Source: Ahaetulla prasina
Taxonomy: Eukaryota; Chordata; Lepidosauria; Squamata; Colubridae
Length of the DNA stretch: 64,000 nucleotides
Assembly (NCBI RefSeq): GCF_028640845.1
Contig: NC_080542.1
Coordinates: forward strand, 135,712,580 to 135,776,579
Reading direction: 5' to 3'
The first letter of the stretch is position 1. Every line of letters begins with the position of its first letter. The position numbers were made by a program, and so were the translations under genes. Below the pieces are notes generated by a model that was given only the letters and a program-made list of their open reading frames with translations, did not search any database and was not told the origin of the DNA. This document shows, in pieces, positions 46,975-58,105 of the stretch.

Positions 46975-47130
46975 CCATGAAAACTTTTAATCAGTCTATC
47001 AGCATTCACCTTCCAGCTTTTTATCCAGGTTGCCTCTAAAATAGGATATCCTTTCCAGTGTATTAAATATTGCAATTCCCCCTTATAAATACGGGAATCT
47101 ACAATTAATTTCGCCTCGTAATGTTCATGA
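46975..47130 (-). pseudogene. Gypsy integrase C-terminal chromodomain fragment
   Basis: In one uninterrupted - strand frame, ending at a TAA, the sequence reads EHYEAKLIVDSRIYKGELQY, then LIHWKGYPILEATW, then a tail with NADRLIKSFH. This is the chromodomain signature of chromovirus-type Ty3/Gypsy integrases (hydrophobic strand, HWKGY, TW). Only the last 50 or so residues of pol remain. It lies about 42-197 bases upstream of the LARP4B exon at 47172. Confidence 0.85.
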
Positions 47131-47171
47131 CCTGCAATTAATTAATTAATTAATTTCTTTATTTATTTAAG

Positions 47172-47282
47172 GAGGTCCAAGCACTCTTCAAAGGCGACAA
47201 CCTGCCTAAGTTCATCAACTGTGAGTTTGCCTATAATGACAACTGGTTTATTACATTTGAGTCTGAAGCGGATGCACAACAG
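47172..47282 (+). CDS. LARP4B: LARP4B exon, RRM core (residues 238-274)
   Basis: This encodes [20 protein letters not shown], then [26 protein letters not shown] corresponds to the RNP1-type strand of the atypical LARP4 RRM. The acceptor, TTTATTTAAG, lacks the usual C before AG. The donor is CACAACAG|GTAAAC. Phase 0 both sides, 37 codons. Confidence 0.95.
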
Positions 47283-48168
47283 GTAAACTTTCTTTTTTGT
47301 ATGTGGGTATGTATACATTTCTGCATACATTATTTTGAATTACCTATGTCAGAGACTGTATGATTCAGGTTAATCATGGTTCAAGTACAGTACTATGATG
47401 AGAACACAACCAAAGAAGACCTCAGCTACTAAGTGACAATAAGGGATCATTCTCCCATGTTTGGAACAAAATGCTGACTCTGTTATGCAAATAAGGATTC
47501 TATAATTAAATGAACTAATTATTTCCCCCAGTTAATTTGGCAGTTGGCAAATAATTAAAGGTAGTCACCAAATAGTTAAATAAGTAGCCACAGGCAGTGT
47601 TGTCATATACTTGTAAGTTCTCCAGTTGGGAAGGTATTTGTAATTTTAATAGGTACGCTAAGTCCATTGGAAGCATAGCAAATAGTTTATTTCTCTCTCT
47701 CCCCCCCCCCCCACATCCTATTACCTTCTTGATAGAGTTTGGAAGTCTAATGAAAAGGAGCCTGAAGTTAACAGTTCCCCAACTGCTATAAGATGTTAAT
47801 AGTATCACTTGGGTTCAATTCCCACTAAAATGAGTTATATAACTTGTTCCTTTGGCTTTGTTAAATCCAAAATGCATATTCTGTGATTGTCAAGTTTGTC
47901 TGGATTTCTCTCAAAAACATTTTTCAACCCCATAATTGCAAAAATTTCCAGTGCTTTCTCTAGCTGATTCTTTTTCACAATATGAGGTTATTGCCAGATC
48001 AAAATAAACACTAAAAAATTGATGTGTTTCCTAATATGGAGCCTATAATACGTTATTTGTAAATTTGAATCACATTTGTAAATTTTACCTTAGGTAAAAA
48101 GGTATTCATGCTTTTATTCCCATTAATTCACTTGCATCGTTTCAAACAAGTGTATCTTTCTTTTAAAG
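47283..48168 (+). other. Intron
   Basis: It contains a CT/C-run at 47691-47712. No other feature was seen. Confidence 0.65.
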
Positions 48169-48222
48169 GCTTACAAATACCTTAGAGAAGATGTGAAAAC
48201 TTTCCAAGGAAAGCCAATTAAG
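48169..48222 (+). CDS. LARP4B: LARP4B exon, RRM end (residues 275-292)
   Basis: An 18-codon exon encodes AYKYLREDVKTFQGKPIK, the last helix and loop of the RRM. The acceptor is CTTTTAAAG and the donor TTAAG|GTAACT. Phase 0 on both sides, so skipping would keep frame but truncate the RRM. Confidence 0.95.
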
Positions 48223-48309
48223 GTAACTGAATTATTTGAGAATTTGAAATTATAATTGGGATAATTTTGAACTGCATCTTCTAAGAATATAATCTTCTGT
48301 CATTCGCAG

Positions 48310-48522
48310 GCAAGAATAAAAGCAAAAGCAATAGCTATAAATTCATTTTTGCCAAAGAATGGCTACAGACCTGTGGACATGAATATCTACGCACAACAGC
48401 GTTATACAACATCATTTGCATACATACCTCCAGTATATGGACCCCAACAGCAATTTCCACTATATAGTTTAATTGCACCACAAGCCTGGTCTACAACACA
48501 TAGCTATATTGATCCGTCATTG
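48310..48522 (+). CDS. LARP4B: LARP4B exon (residues 293-363)
   Basis: This encodes ARIKAKAIAINSFLPKNGYR, then a Tyr/Pro/Gln-rich stretch with YAQQRYTTSFAYIPPVYG and PQQQFPLYSLIAPQAW. It completes the RRM and starts the region in LARP4 proteins that contacts RACK1. The preceding intron is only 87 bp. The acceptor is TCATTCGCAG and the donor CATTG|GTAAGC. Phase 0 on both sides. Confidence 0.95.
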
Positions 48523-49741
48523 GTAAGCACTGGGATATCATTTTTGTTTGTTTGTTTTATGTTCATGCTATTGCAGAAGATTTGGGGAGAAAACTTACAC
48601 AATTGTATTTTACAACCATTCTATATATTATTCCTCTGTACCAAAAACTTCTTATGTATCTATACTTAGAGGAGATGATTATGGTCAAGTTTTCCGCAAT
48701 CGTATTCAGTAAGGCACAGGAAACTTTTAATGGGAAAAATAAAAATCCTTTGAAACCGGACAGTATAGTCTTAAAGCCTTTAGTATGTTTGCAGTGTTTG
48801 CAAAGTGCGATTTTGAAACCTGTGCTTTTTCTTTTTGAGTTGGACATCAGGACATTTCCTGAAGTAGCTAATTTTAGAGTTAAATCTACATTACGCGATC
48901 TAATACTATGATTCAAACTCAGAACATTCTGTTTAATAATCAAACAAGTTAAAATTCCGGACAACTTGCTGGATATATAACATGTGTTTATTTTATATTT
49001 TAAAACTTACAGGATAAATTGGATTGATAATGTTGCCTTCTTGATGTATATTAATTTTTATAAATCCATTATACTAAGCTTACTAAATAAAATCTCGTAG
49101 GATGTAAAATTGCATACTGAGACATTTTGTCATCTCTCTTGTATACTTGTATGCTTATTTTCTTCATGTAAATTTTTGTTCAGAAGAACCAAGGTTTTAG
49201 ATATATTAGTGTACAGATAGTCCTCGACTTAACAGCAGTTCATTTAGTGACCATTCAAAGTTACGACGACACTGGAAAAAGTGACTTATGACTGTTTTTC
49301 ACAGTTACGACCTTTGCAGCACCCCATGGTCATGTGATCAGCTTTTGTAACCTTCTGACAAGCAAAATCAATAAGAAAACCAGATTCATTTAACAACTAG
49401 GTCTGTTGTATCATATCGCTTGCAGCAATTCACTAATAACTGGCAAAAAAGGTCATAAAATGGGGCAAAATTCACTTAATATCTCACTTAACAACAGAAA
49501 TTTTGGGTTCTATTGTCGTAAGTTGAGGAATACCTGTACTTGTATTGTTTTATAAGTGTATTTATAAATATATTGTAATTGGTACGTAATGGTTTTGGTA
49601 TGAAATGAGAATATTAATAAGCACAAGTTTGATGCTTATGAGGAAAGGTAAAGTGAACTAATGAAACCATTGTGCTATTTTCAGAACTTTATGGATATAT
49701 TGAAAGTTTCAAATCTATATCTGAAATTTTCTCTTCTATAG
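48523..49741 (+). other. Intron with a pogo-like MITE
   Basis: Apart from the element at 49214-49536 nothing was recognised. Confidence 0.65.
49214..49536. mobile_element. pogo-like MITE, complete termini
   Basis: TA|CAGATAGTCCTCGACTTAAC at the left and CGTAAGTTGAGGAATACCTG|TA at the right give a clean TA target. Internal words TTTAGTGACCATTCAAAGTT and CATGGTCATGTGATCAGCTT are typical. Confidence 0.9.
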
Positions 49742-49848
49742 GTCACCCCATTTCCAAATACTGGATTTATCAATGGATTTACAGCTCCTACCTTCAAGCC
49801 AACTGTTGCTCCACTTGCTACTCTTAGGCAGTATACACCAAGAACCAG
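49742..49848 (+). CDS. LARP4B: LARP4B exon with GC donor (residues 364-399)
   Basis: This encodes VTPFPNTGFINGFTAPTFKP, then TVAPLATLRQYTPRT. The frame and conserved continuation (RNPSKS) require the exon to end at ACCAG, so the intron begins GCAAGT at 49849. That is the strong consensus AG|GCAAGT used by GC-AG introns. No GT nearby restores the frame. Phase 0 in, 2 out. Confidence 0.93.
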
Positions 49849-49947
49849 GCAAGTTCTGTTCACACATTTTTGCCTACCTGGACAATATGCCTAGTGCAAA
49901 TAAACTCATATATCTCTCAGGGATTTCAATCACAAAATGTCACAATT

Positions 49948-49983
<36 letters not shown>

Positions 49984-50395
49984 TCTCTTAAAAAGGCATA
50001 CACAACAAGAAAGGCAGGTAAAATGGAATAGGGAAATATTTGTATAGAAGACTAAGAACCAAAGAAAGTGGCGAATTAGCTGTAAATATTTTATAGCAAA
50101 TTATGAATTCTATTACAAAATGACTATTGAGTCATAACTGCTATCTTTGTGCAGAGAAGTATGTTTCCAAAATAAACTTTGGACTGTAGTACCCATCATT
50201 CTAAAGATGTCTCTAGGATTTGGGCTTGGCCCAGAAGCATTCTTGGAAATACGGATTGCGGTTGAGAGTAGTGCCGAATACTGTGATCAATTGATCTTAG
50301 ACGCCAGTAAAAGCTGTGCATGTTGATGCAATTCTAAACATTTCCTGAAGATGGCATATGATAGCTCTGAAAGGTTTTTATTTTTCCCTGTCCAG
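49849..50395 (+). other. GC-AG intron with (TC)n tract
   Basis: It begins GCAAGT and ends CCTGTCCAG. A (TC)n tract lies at 49950-49980. Confidence 0.85.
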
Positions 50396-50647
50396 AAATC
50401 CCAGCAAATCATACCTACGGCATACAATTCCTACTGTAGACAGAGGGACTGGATTGCTAGAGAGCCCTACAATATTCAATCTTTCTGCTGACCGATTAAT
50501 CAACGGTGTCAGGACCCCACAAACCAGGCAGCCAGGACAAAACAGAACACGGATGCAAAATACTACAAGCTACATAAAGCGAGATGTAGGGAGCGGGCGA
50601 GTAGAATCCATGGCTTCAGATTCATCCCCCAGCTTAGGCAGAGGAAG
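50396..50647 (+). CDS. LARP4B: LARP4B exon (residues 399-483)
   Basis: This encodes NPSKSYLRHTIPTVDRGTGL, LESPTIFNLSADRLINGVRT and onward to DSSPSLGRGR. It is a low-complexity, Ser/Arg-containing central region well conserved with LARP4B (LESPxIFNxxADRLINGVR). The acceptor is CCCTGTCCAG and the donor GGAAG|GTGCGT. Phase 2 on both sides. Confidence 0.95.
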
Positions 50648-51759
50648 GTGCGTATTGAAATTTAGGGTAAAGCACTAGCCCCTGAGGTTGGGAATGTTGT
50701 GTGTTTCCATGTTAGAGATTTCAAAAAGACGAATTCTGTGGAAATAAGGCAAGAAAAAACTTCTCAGTTGAAAAGAGAAAGATCTAAACAAGCAGAACTA
50801 TTTGAAGTGAATTTGTATTTGATAGTATAATCAGTGGCAAGGCACTAAGGAGATTCTCAGGTCAAATTAAGCCATGATGATTTAGGTCTCTTCAGTATGT
50901 GAACTGACTTTTGTTTATAGTTTCAGTTATCCAGCTAAGAAGTAATCTATCTATCTATCTGTCTGTCTGTCTGTCTATCTTTCTATCTATCTAAAGATAA
51001 ACTGAGTAGAAACATAACAGCATATGGAAAGTAGTGATGCAGATGTCACTTTATGTGATGATATGCGCAATAATACTTTGTGCATAACTTACAACTACTT
51101 ATCAAAAAAGCTGATTGCTACTATATTGAATTGTTTATTAAAGTGGATCTAATTAGCGCAGCTTGGAAAACTAATGGCGAAGGAATTACTTCCAGAAACT
51201 TTGAAAAATGTTTTTATTTTAGAAAAAGAAAAAAAGTTATTTAATAAGCATCATACTTTTTGTTTTTTAAAATATTTAAAATAAAACAATGTACATCTAG
51301 ACTTAACAAAGTAATCTTCAGTGAAAGTTGTGACATTTATGGACTCAGGATATTGAACATTTCTGATATTCCAGAAGCTGGAGTGCTACAAATAAATGGA
51401 AAGTATAGATTTGAAAATTGGTAACAAGGCCATTCAGACGTGTATAAGACTTCCTTTTGGAAATTTGGGACACCATACAAACTCCTCCATTTTCTACATC
51501 CTTCCAAAATTTTTCACATAATGACTCCAAGAGGTTAGGTGAGAGAGACCCGGAGAGAGTGTAGGTTACACTAGGCTGAATAATAGTGATTTGCCCAAGA
51601 TCAGAGTTCACATACCTGAGAAAAAGAATTTTGAGCCTGCTTCTTTGACCTAATTGAAAGTTCTGACAGCTATGCCCCAGGGGTTTTATCAGTGTAACAG
51701 TATAATCACATTTAAAATGAATGAATAAATTCTAATAATAATGATGTCTGTCCTTCCAG
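50648..51759 (+). other. Intron with (ATCT)n/(GTCT)n microsatellite
   Basis: Tetranucleotide repeats lie at 50946-50992. The rest is AT-rich and featureless. Confidence 0.7.
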
Positions 51760-51805
51760 AAAAAACACTTATGGCTATCGAAAAAAGAGAGATGACAAGT
51801 TCGTG
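51760..51805 (+). CDS. LARP4B: LARP4B small exon (residues 483-498)
   Basis: A 46-bp exon encodes RKNTYGYRKKRDDKFV, matching the conserved GYRKKREEKF-type basic patch. The acceptor is GTCCTTCCAG and the donor GTG|GTGAGT. Phase 2 in, 0 out. Confidence 0.92.
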
Positions 51806-53549
51806 GTGAGTACGCATTGTCTAGTTATTCACTTGAGACTGGAAGATTCATGACTAGAAGATTCTTGACTAATATAGTAGTGCAGCCTTGGTGAGGAATG
51901 ATTTCACATGATGTTCAGTGGTGATTTAAGCGATAAAAATATCTAAATATCTATTCTGAATTACCCCAAATCATCATAATGGCGAAGTTGATGACGTTGG
52001 TGACTCATATTTCCGTTAGATTTTTAAGTTGTTGAAGCAATTTTACAAAGCATCCTACTTCTAGGTCCAGGTCTGTTTGAATTCCTTTTCTAACTAATCT
52101 GTTCTATCAAACAGGAGAAAATTCTCCCATGGCAAAATAACTGATTCTCATTTTAGTCACAGTGGTTTCCTACAAATTCCTTGATGTTTTAGCTGATTGT
52201 GTTCTTACTTTTCTCCTTATCTATAATTTCCATCTTTTTTTCCTTATGCTTTTAAGTGGATCTTATTTTAAAAAATAAATCTCCCTTTCCGCTTTCCCCA
52301 CAAAACAGAGATATGCTCACATTACTTTTTTCATATTTTGGCCATATTAGTAAGAAGAAACACTTAATTCTCCCATTTAAAATATTACAGTGGTTATTGT
52401 TTTCAGCTTCCTGTAGAAAAACCAGGTCGAATCATAATTAAAGGAAGCTGTGTGCTGCAATGGCTGTTTTTTTTTAATAACTTTAATTGAAATTTTTTTA
52501 GAAAAAAATAAGATTGCCTAATATAGGATAGTATAAAGTAAGAAACAAAAGAAATCAACAAGAAAGAAAGTGCAAAAAAACAAAAGTTGAAGAAAAATAT
52601 ATATAAAAAAGAAAAAAATACACAGCTTCACAGCTGATAAAAGTACAATTACATTTTAATCTCATTCTCTAAAGTTATATAATACTCTTCTTTCTCTAAT
52701 GTATCCTGATAAATCTTAAGTTCATTTTTTTTTCATTTTTACACAAAAAGTTCCTAAGAGCTTTCTCTCTCTCTATCTACTAATAAATGTAAATAGTATC
52801 TTTTTTTGTAATCAAAGAAATTAATTTATCCATGTCTGCAAGATATGTCAATTTTGCCAAACATTCCTCCATAGTGGATAGTGTTTAATCTTTCCTTATC
52901 TCTGGTTGACTATTTTTCATGCATAAAATTGTCAAGTTATGCCCAGAAAATCCGCACCAACTCCTTAAAGTAAGAGCTGATTTTTTTTATTCACCTGGGT
53001 TTCTTGAAATAAAGATTATGGTAAAAGGGCTTTTTTTGTTGTATTACCTTTCCTTTGGGACAGCATCCCTTGGAGAATCACTCCCCTCCCACCATTCTTG
53101 CTTTTGCGACAACCTTAAAAATATGGCTGTTCTCTAAGGATTTAGTTATGTTATTTGGTAGACATGTTTAGGTTGGGGTGATATGGAAGACTGTTTTCTT
53201 CACGGTTTCTTGGTGATGGATCTTCTTTTATAGCATGTTAATTCCTCTGTTGTTAATTTTTGTTAAGAATCATTGTTTATGTTAGGCAGTCTGAAATGGA
53301 TGGACAATGCTTATAATGCATTGTATTTCATTCTAACCTGTGAATGATATTTAAATCTATATCACCTACTCAGACATAGCCTGTTGACAGGAAAGAAATG
53401 TATTTAATAAATAGAAAGCCAACTGATATTCATACTTTATGACTGCTTGAGTGTGAGGTACGCAAATTTTGATTGTTACCTACAAGTTTGTGCCCTTTTT
53501 CTTGAAGGTTGCTGTTGCCTTGCTTTCTTATTCTACACTTCTCTTGCAG
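51806..53549 (+). other. Intron with A/T-run-rich segment
   Basis: Positions 52470-52960 are dominated by T-runs and A-runs (AAGAAAGAAAGTGC, AAAAAATAC) and might be the antisense tail of an old LINE. I cannot name it. Confidence 0.5.
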
Positions 53550-53711
53550 AGAGGACAAACGCAGTCTCCACCCACTACAAAACCACCATCTCCAAGTTTT
53601 GAGCTGGGGTTATCCAGTTTCCCTCCCTTACCTGGAGCTGCTGGCCATCTAAAGACCGAAGACTTGTTTGAAAACAGATTGTCAAATGTGAATGTATCAC
53701 CAAAAGAAAAA
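53550..53711 (+). CDS. LARP4B: LARP4B exon (residues 499-552)
   Basis: This encodes RGQTQSPPTTKPPSPSFELG, LSSFPPLPGAAGHLKTEDLF, ENRLSNVNVSPKEK. SFELGLSSFPPLPGAAG and KTEDLFENRLS are hallmark conserved LARP4/4B blocks. The acceptor is CTTCTCTTGCAG and the donor AAAAA|GTAAAA, a weaker donor. Phase 0 on both sides. Confidence 0.93.
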
Positions 53712-54835
53712 GTAAAAATTCACAGATGTTGGGCAAGGGTGCATTTGGGGACACACACTTGTTCACTCTGAGGATCATAATTCTTCATTGGTCCTTGTGA
53801 TTGTTTTGAGAAAAGAGAGCGGCTCAGGAACAACACCCATCTTATAAAGTATTGCTTTCTCCAGCAGGCTATTTTTGGTAGTGCTGTTGTACTTGATAGT
53901 AGCCTTGCCAATATCATTTGGCTAGAAGCCTGCTTGGCATGGATGTTTAAGTATCTTTAAATCCTGCTCCTGAAGTCAGATTTTTCCCAGACTGGTATAT
54001 AATGGGGTACATAATCTTCAGCCTGGAAAAGGGTCACACTTCAAAACACTAGGTGGGAATGCTTACTCTTACATGTATTGTTGAACCTCTCAGATACTGA
54101 ACTGTGTGGCATCAAATATTAACTCTACTGTTTATTTCTTGCAGTGGATAGTTTCTGAAATAGGTCTGTATTTGGCCAAGATTAAAGCAATATATCATAT
54201 TCAGCATTGACTTTGATGCAGATTGACATTATTTTAAAAATGTTTGCTATTGAACCATGCTTAGTTTCTGAGGTAAACATGGCTTAATCTTTCTTTGAGA
54301 TTTTAGTAATCCACAACAGTAGTTGGGCAAGGCTGCCACAGGTTGTCCTCGACTTACAAACACAATTGAACTCCAAATTTCTCTTGCTAAGCAAGGCAGT
54401 TGTTAAGGGAGGTTTGCCCAATATACGACCTTTTTTACCAAAATTGTTAACCAAATCACTGCAGTTGTTAAGCAAATCATTCATTAAATAAATCTGGTTT
54501 CCCCATTGACGTTACTTGCTGGAAGCCAGCTAGAAAGATTTACAAATGGTGATCTCATGATGTTGAAATGCTGCAACTGTCATAAATATATGCTGGTTGC
54601 CAAGTATCTGAATTTTGATCATGGGATGCTGCAGTGGTCATACATATGAAAAACAGCCATAAATCATTTTTTTCAATGATGGTATAACTTCAAACCATCA
54701 CTAAATGAATCGTTTTAAGTCAACAACTACTTGTACTATCTTTGTTCTGCCTCTGAAGACAATGGTTTGGTTATAAATATATTCTGCTATTGAATTGAAA
54801 TGTACTTTAAATGACTTGAATTTTGTTTTTCTCAG
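53712..54835 (+). other. Intron with a pogo-like MITE
   Basis: Only the element at 54339-54733 was recognised. Confidence 0.65.
54339..54733. mobile_element. pogo-like MITE
   Basis: The left end is CAGGTTGTCCTCGACTTACA and the right end TAAGTCAACAACTACTTG before TA. Internal words AAATTTCTCTTGCTAAGC and CACTGCAGTTGTTAAGC fit the family. Confidence 0.85.
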
Positions 54836-54954
54836 GGCATCAGTGTAGGTACAAACACAGTACCAGCTGGAATTCCACGTGAGCTTTTTTTGCCAGCTTC
54901 TTCTGCTCTGCCAGGGACATCTGAAGCATCTTCTTCCGCATCCAAAGCTACTGA
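54836..54954 (+). CDS. LARP4B: LARP4B exon (residues 553-592)
   Basis: This encodes GISVGTNTVPAGIPRELFLP, then ASSALPGTSEASSSASKAT. It is a poorly conserved Ser/Ala-rich linker, placed by its flanking splice sites (TTTCTCAG and CTGA|GTAAGG) and continuous frame. Phase 0 in, 2 out. Confidence 0.85.
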
Positions 54955-55295
54955 GTAAGGACCTCATAATACCAAGCTTTGAACATATTGTTTTGAATCA
55001 ACATTTTACATTTTTCCATCGTCAAAAGGCTGGATATTATTCTGTCAATAGCTTTTGGGCCATTTAATAAACAATACTGCTTATGTAATAGCAGCAGCCT
55101 AGAATTTTTGTCTGAATTGTACAAAAGCACATAAGTCAATATTGAAAAAATTATCTGTGTGTCTGCAATATAAACAGGTTTCTTACAATAAAAATAGATA
55201 GTAGTGATTTGCTATTGCTTTGGGTGTCACTGGGCAGAAGATAGAATTGAGGTATTTTCATTGTACTCACTTATTTCTTGTATATTATTTTACAG

Positions 55296-55404
55296 TGATC
55301 CCAAAGCTATCGAGAAGCAGAAAGAAACCCAAAGTACTCAAAGACATTGTTGCATTGTTACTACTGCTTCTAAATCAGTACAAGTCAATGGGGATCTTCT
55401 AGCA
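55296..55404 (+). CDS. LARP4B: LARP4B exon (residues 592-628)
   Basis: This encodes DDPKAIEKQKETQSTQRHCC, IVTTASKSVQVNGDLLA. DDPKxxEKQ and KSVQVNG are conserved LARP4B words. The acceptor is TTATTTTACAG and the donor TAGCA|GTAAGT. Phase 2 in, 0 out. Confidence 0.92.
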
Positions 55405-55949
55405 GTAAGTGCATTTTGATTTTTGTAAGACGTTGATGAGAATCTTTTGGCTTTAATATTTTTAGTTATACTAGAGGAGAGATTTGTTATCACAAAAACA
55501 CACCATGCTAAACTATGTGATATATTTGTTTTCACTTAATATATTGTGCAAATCCAGTTTCTCTGATGCTTTTTAAAAGAGCCATCATGTTTTCAAAGTG
55601 CTCTCTAACCTCAGAATTCCAGTTGTCTTACAGATGGCAGGCATACAAGTCTTAAAATTACAACATGTTGAATCAAAAAGTTACAATTAAATTCCAGCAG
55701 CAAAGTAGTCAGAATGTGTGCCTGGGCAGTAAATCCATCCTGTCAAAAGCAGATATGTTAATATCTATCTTGCATGCTGAGAATCAAGAATTAAACCATA
55801 ATGAACCATTGTTTGTTACACAAATCCAGCCATCTTAATTTAAAAGCCCTGGGTTATGGTTCACTCTATTGTTTGAATTAAGGCAGTTGAGGTTTATTTA
55901 CCAGCCATGTTAACCAGCCTGTTCATGACTGCTTCAGCCATCCTCCTGA

Positions 55950-56215
55950 TAGATTGCTCATATAGGTAGCCTGTCAACTTCGAAACGACCAGCCCACCCG
56001 GCCCCAAAAAGTGAAAGAGGCCACCCAGACAGGCACCTGAGAGGTCCAAGGTATTCCATCGTCCACCGGAGGGGTTGATTGGGCCAAGGCTTGGTTGCTG
56101 CCTTCCCTGTTTTCAGTAGGTCTGTGATCGGCAGGGCTACCTCTGCGAACAAGGGGATGAACTGCCAGTAGAAGTTTGCAAAGCAAATGTGCAACTGCCA
56201 TAAAGGTAGTCAGAC
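55950..56215 (-). pseudogene. Ty3/Gypsy pol fragment (RT-RNase H hinge)
   Basis: The - strand frame gives CFANFYWQFIPLFAEVALPI, TDLLKTGKAATKPWPNQPLR and W. This is the conserved GFANFYRRFI...PLTDLL...W stretch after the reverse-transcriptase domain of Gypsy elements. It is short and flanked by unrelated sequence. No LTRs are nearby. Confidence 0.8.
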
Positions 56216-56329
56216 ATCTAACAGTACATGGACCTCCTATTGCATTAGTAGGTATGTATGCTTAAGTCCTCAGGTGCAGCCACTCTACAATGGACGTCAC
56301 TTTTGCGAGGTTTTTTGGTCGGAACTATG

Positions 56330-57540
56330 ACATAGTCCTCAACTTACAGCCATTCATTTGACGTTATAGTGACCAATGCCCCATTACGGCAGTTTCAATA
56401 GTACCATGGTCACATGATCAGAATTCAGGGACTTGATAGCCCACTTAAAACTGCAAGAGCACTTCAATTACCTCCACCCACCTCCCTCCCTCCATCTATG
56501 ACTTTTTGGCACCCAGCACTGCGCCTTCCCTGCTGCCCTGGTTGACCTTTGCTGTCTTCTTGCTCCCACTGTTAACCAAGCATGCCTACCTAGCCTGGCC
56601 CTCTGCGAGGCAATTACTGGCTGCACAAAGCTTCCTTTTCTGGTTGTGCGCAATGGTTTCTTCACAACACTTGGGGAAGATGGCTTCACACAGCCAACAC
56701 TTGCCCTAAGAAGAGCTAGGCTGGACATACCTCATCAGCAGTGGGAACAGGGAGATTAGCTGGGATGGCAGAGCGCCAGGTGGTAGTGGCCTCGGAATGC
56801 AGGGGGCCAAGGCTGAGTTTTTGTGCCCTGCCGCTGGGGCTGGGCTTCACATCGTGCTGTGGCCTATAACCGCAGCATACTAAAAAGCTATTTTGTTGCA
56901 CACTGTTGGGCCAAGCTGAGGCTTCTAGGGTTGGTTGCAGTCTCACACTGCAGTTCAGGATCTTCCTACAGCCACAGAGCTGCGGCTTGCCAAGAATGCT
57001 CCTAAGCTCCTGAACTAAAGCATGGCAGGCAGCCCCAGAGTCACCCAATTAGTAGGGTGCAGGATGACCAAAAGCAGGGATGGGGAGAGAGAGGTAGATG
57101 GGGAGGAGTTGGAAGCAATTCGTTACTTTACCAAGGCTCGGGGCTGGGAAGGACCAAACCCAGAATGGTTTGGATTAGGTCAGGTCCTTAGCTAAAAGCA
57201 ATAGCACTTAGATTTATATACAGTTTCATGGCACTTTACGACACTCTTATGTTGACGGAGTCAGCATATTTCCCATAACAATCCTTATTTTACCAGCCTC
57301 AGAAGGATGGAAGGCTGAGTAAACCTTGAGCCAGTCAGGACTGAACTCCTGGCAATGAGCAATGAGTTAGCCTGCAGACCAACCACTGCGCTACCACGGC
57401 TCTTGATGACTGGTGAAATTCTGTTCAGGAGTGCCAGCACTAAGTGATGCAATCATTAAAGGAATTTCACTGATCACAGGATGTCATGCTTTAGGACAGC
57501 ACTGCTTAATGATGGGATGGGATTTCAATCCAAATAACTC
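56330..57540. repeat. Large decayed pogo-like element (approximate)
   Basis: The left end ATAGTCCTCAACTTACAGCC, with TGGTCACATGATCAGAATTC, is family-like. A GC-rich middle follows, and after the SINE come TAAGTGATGCAATCATTAAA and CACTGATCACAGG. The right terminus is unclear. ORFs in the GC-rich middle have no recognisable domains. Confidence 0.45.
57185..57403 (-). mobile_element. tRNA-derived SINE (- strand)
   Basis: Read on the - strand, an AGCCGTGGTAGCGCAGTGGT start gives an A-box-like TAGCGCAGTGG and, about 50 bases later, a B-box-like GGAGTTCAGTCC. The body ends in CTAAGTGCTATTGC. It matches a SINE type common in squamates. It has no coding capacity. Confidence 0.85.
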
Positions 57541-57844
57541 TGTAATAATGCCTTACATTATTTTCCCAAATAATTTCCAGAGAGGCTGAAACTGCAGTAT
57601 GATTTTTATCACTCTGATGCCTATCAGGGATTCAAGGGAACAATTGAATGCCTTATTCTATTTTTGCTTCAATTCTTCAGAAAGACAAAAAATTTCTTAA
57701 GGAGTAACTTTTCACATTGAAGAATCACAAGCCTAAGCAAGACCTTCGTCTTCTTTTGTGCAGAATTAATATTTCTGGTAGTGATGAGATTGCTCAGTTT
57801 TATTCAATTTTTATTTTTGTGTGTGTGTGTTTTTAATAAAGCAG

Positions 57845-58105
57845 GAACGGCGGAAACCTAGCTATGCAGAAATCTGCCAGAGGATTAGTAAGGATGCAGC
57901 TCCGTTGCAATCCCCAAAAGAACAGAAGCCAAATAATGTTGTTTGTGGGAAAGAGGAAAGGAAACCCACAGAAACACTAGAAAGAAGCAGAGAATTGAAG
58001 TCTAAAGACCAGTGGAGACCATCAGGACGCAGGTCTCCTCTTCCTCCAGCCATTGGGAAACGTCCGACTAAAGAACAGAGCACTCCTCCCAAATCTCCTC
58101 AGTGA
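57845..58105 (+). CDS. LARP4B: LARP4B last coding exon (residues 629-714)
   Basis: This encodes ERRKPSYAEICQRISKDAAP, then a Lys/Glu/Ser-rich tail ending RPTKEQSTPPKSPQ and TGA (58103-58105). RKPSYAEICQR is conserved across LARP4/4B and STPPKSPQ is the known C-terminus. The acceptor is TTTTTAATAAAGCAG. Confidence 0.96.
   Translation, partial: ERRKPSYAEICQRISKDAAPLQSPKEQKPNNVVCGKEERKPTETLERSRELKSKDQWRPSGRRSPLPPAIGKRPTKEQSTPPKSPQ

Larger units (their letters stand above)
55405..57844 (+). other. Intron with Gypsy fragment, pogo-like element and SINE
   Basis: It contains the features at 55950-56215, 56330-57540 and 57185-57403. A GT-run lies just before the final acceptor. Confidence 0.65.

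Noticed and set aside
56468..57048. ORFs of 60-110 codons in the GC-rich part of the last intron
   Set aside because: They lie in a decayed element in several frames with no known domains.
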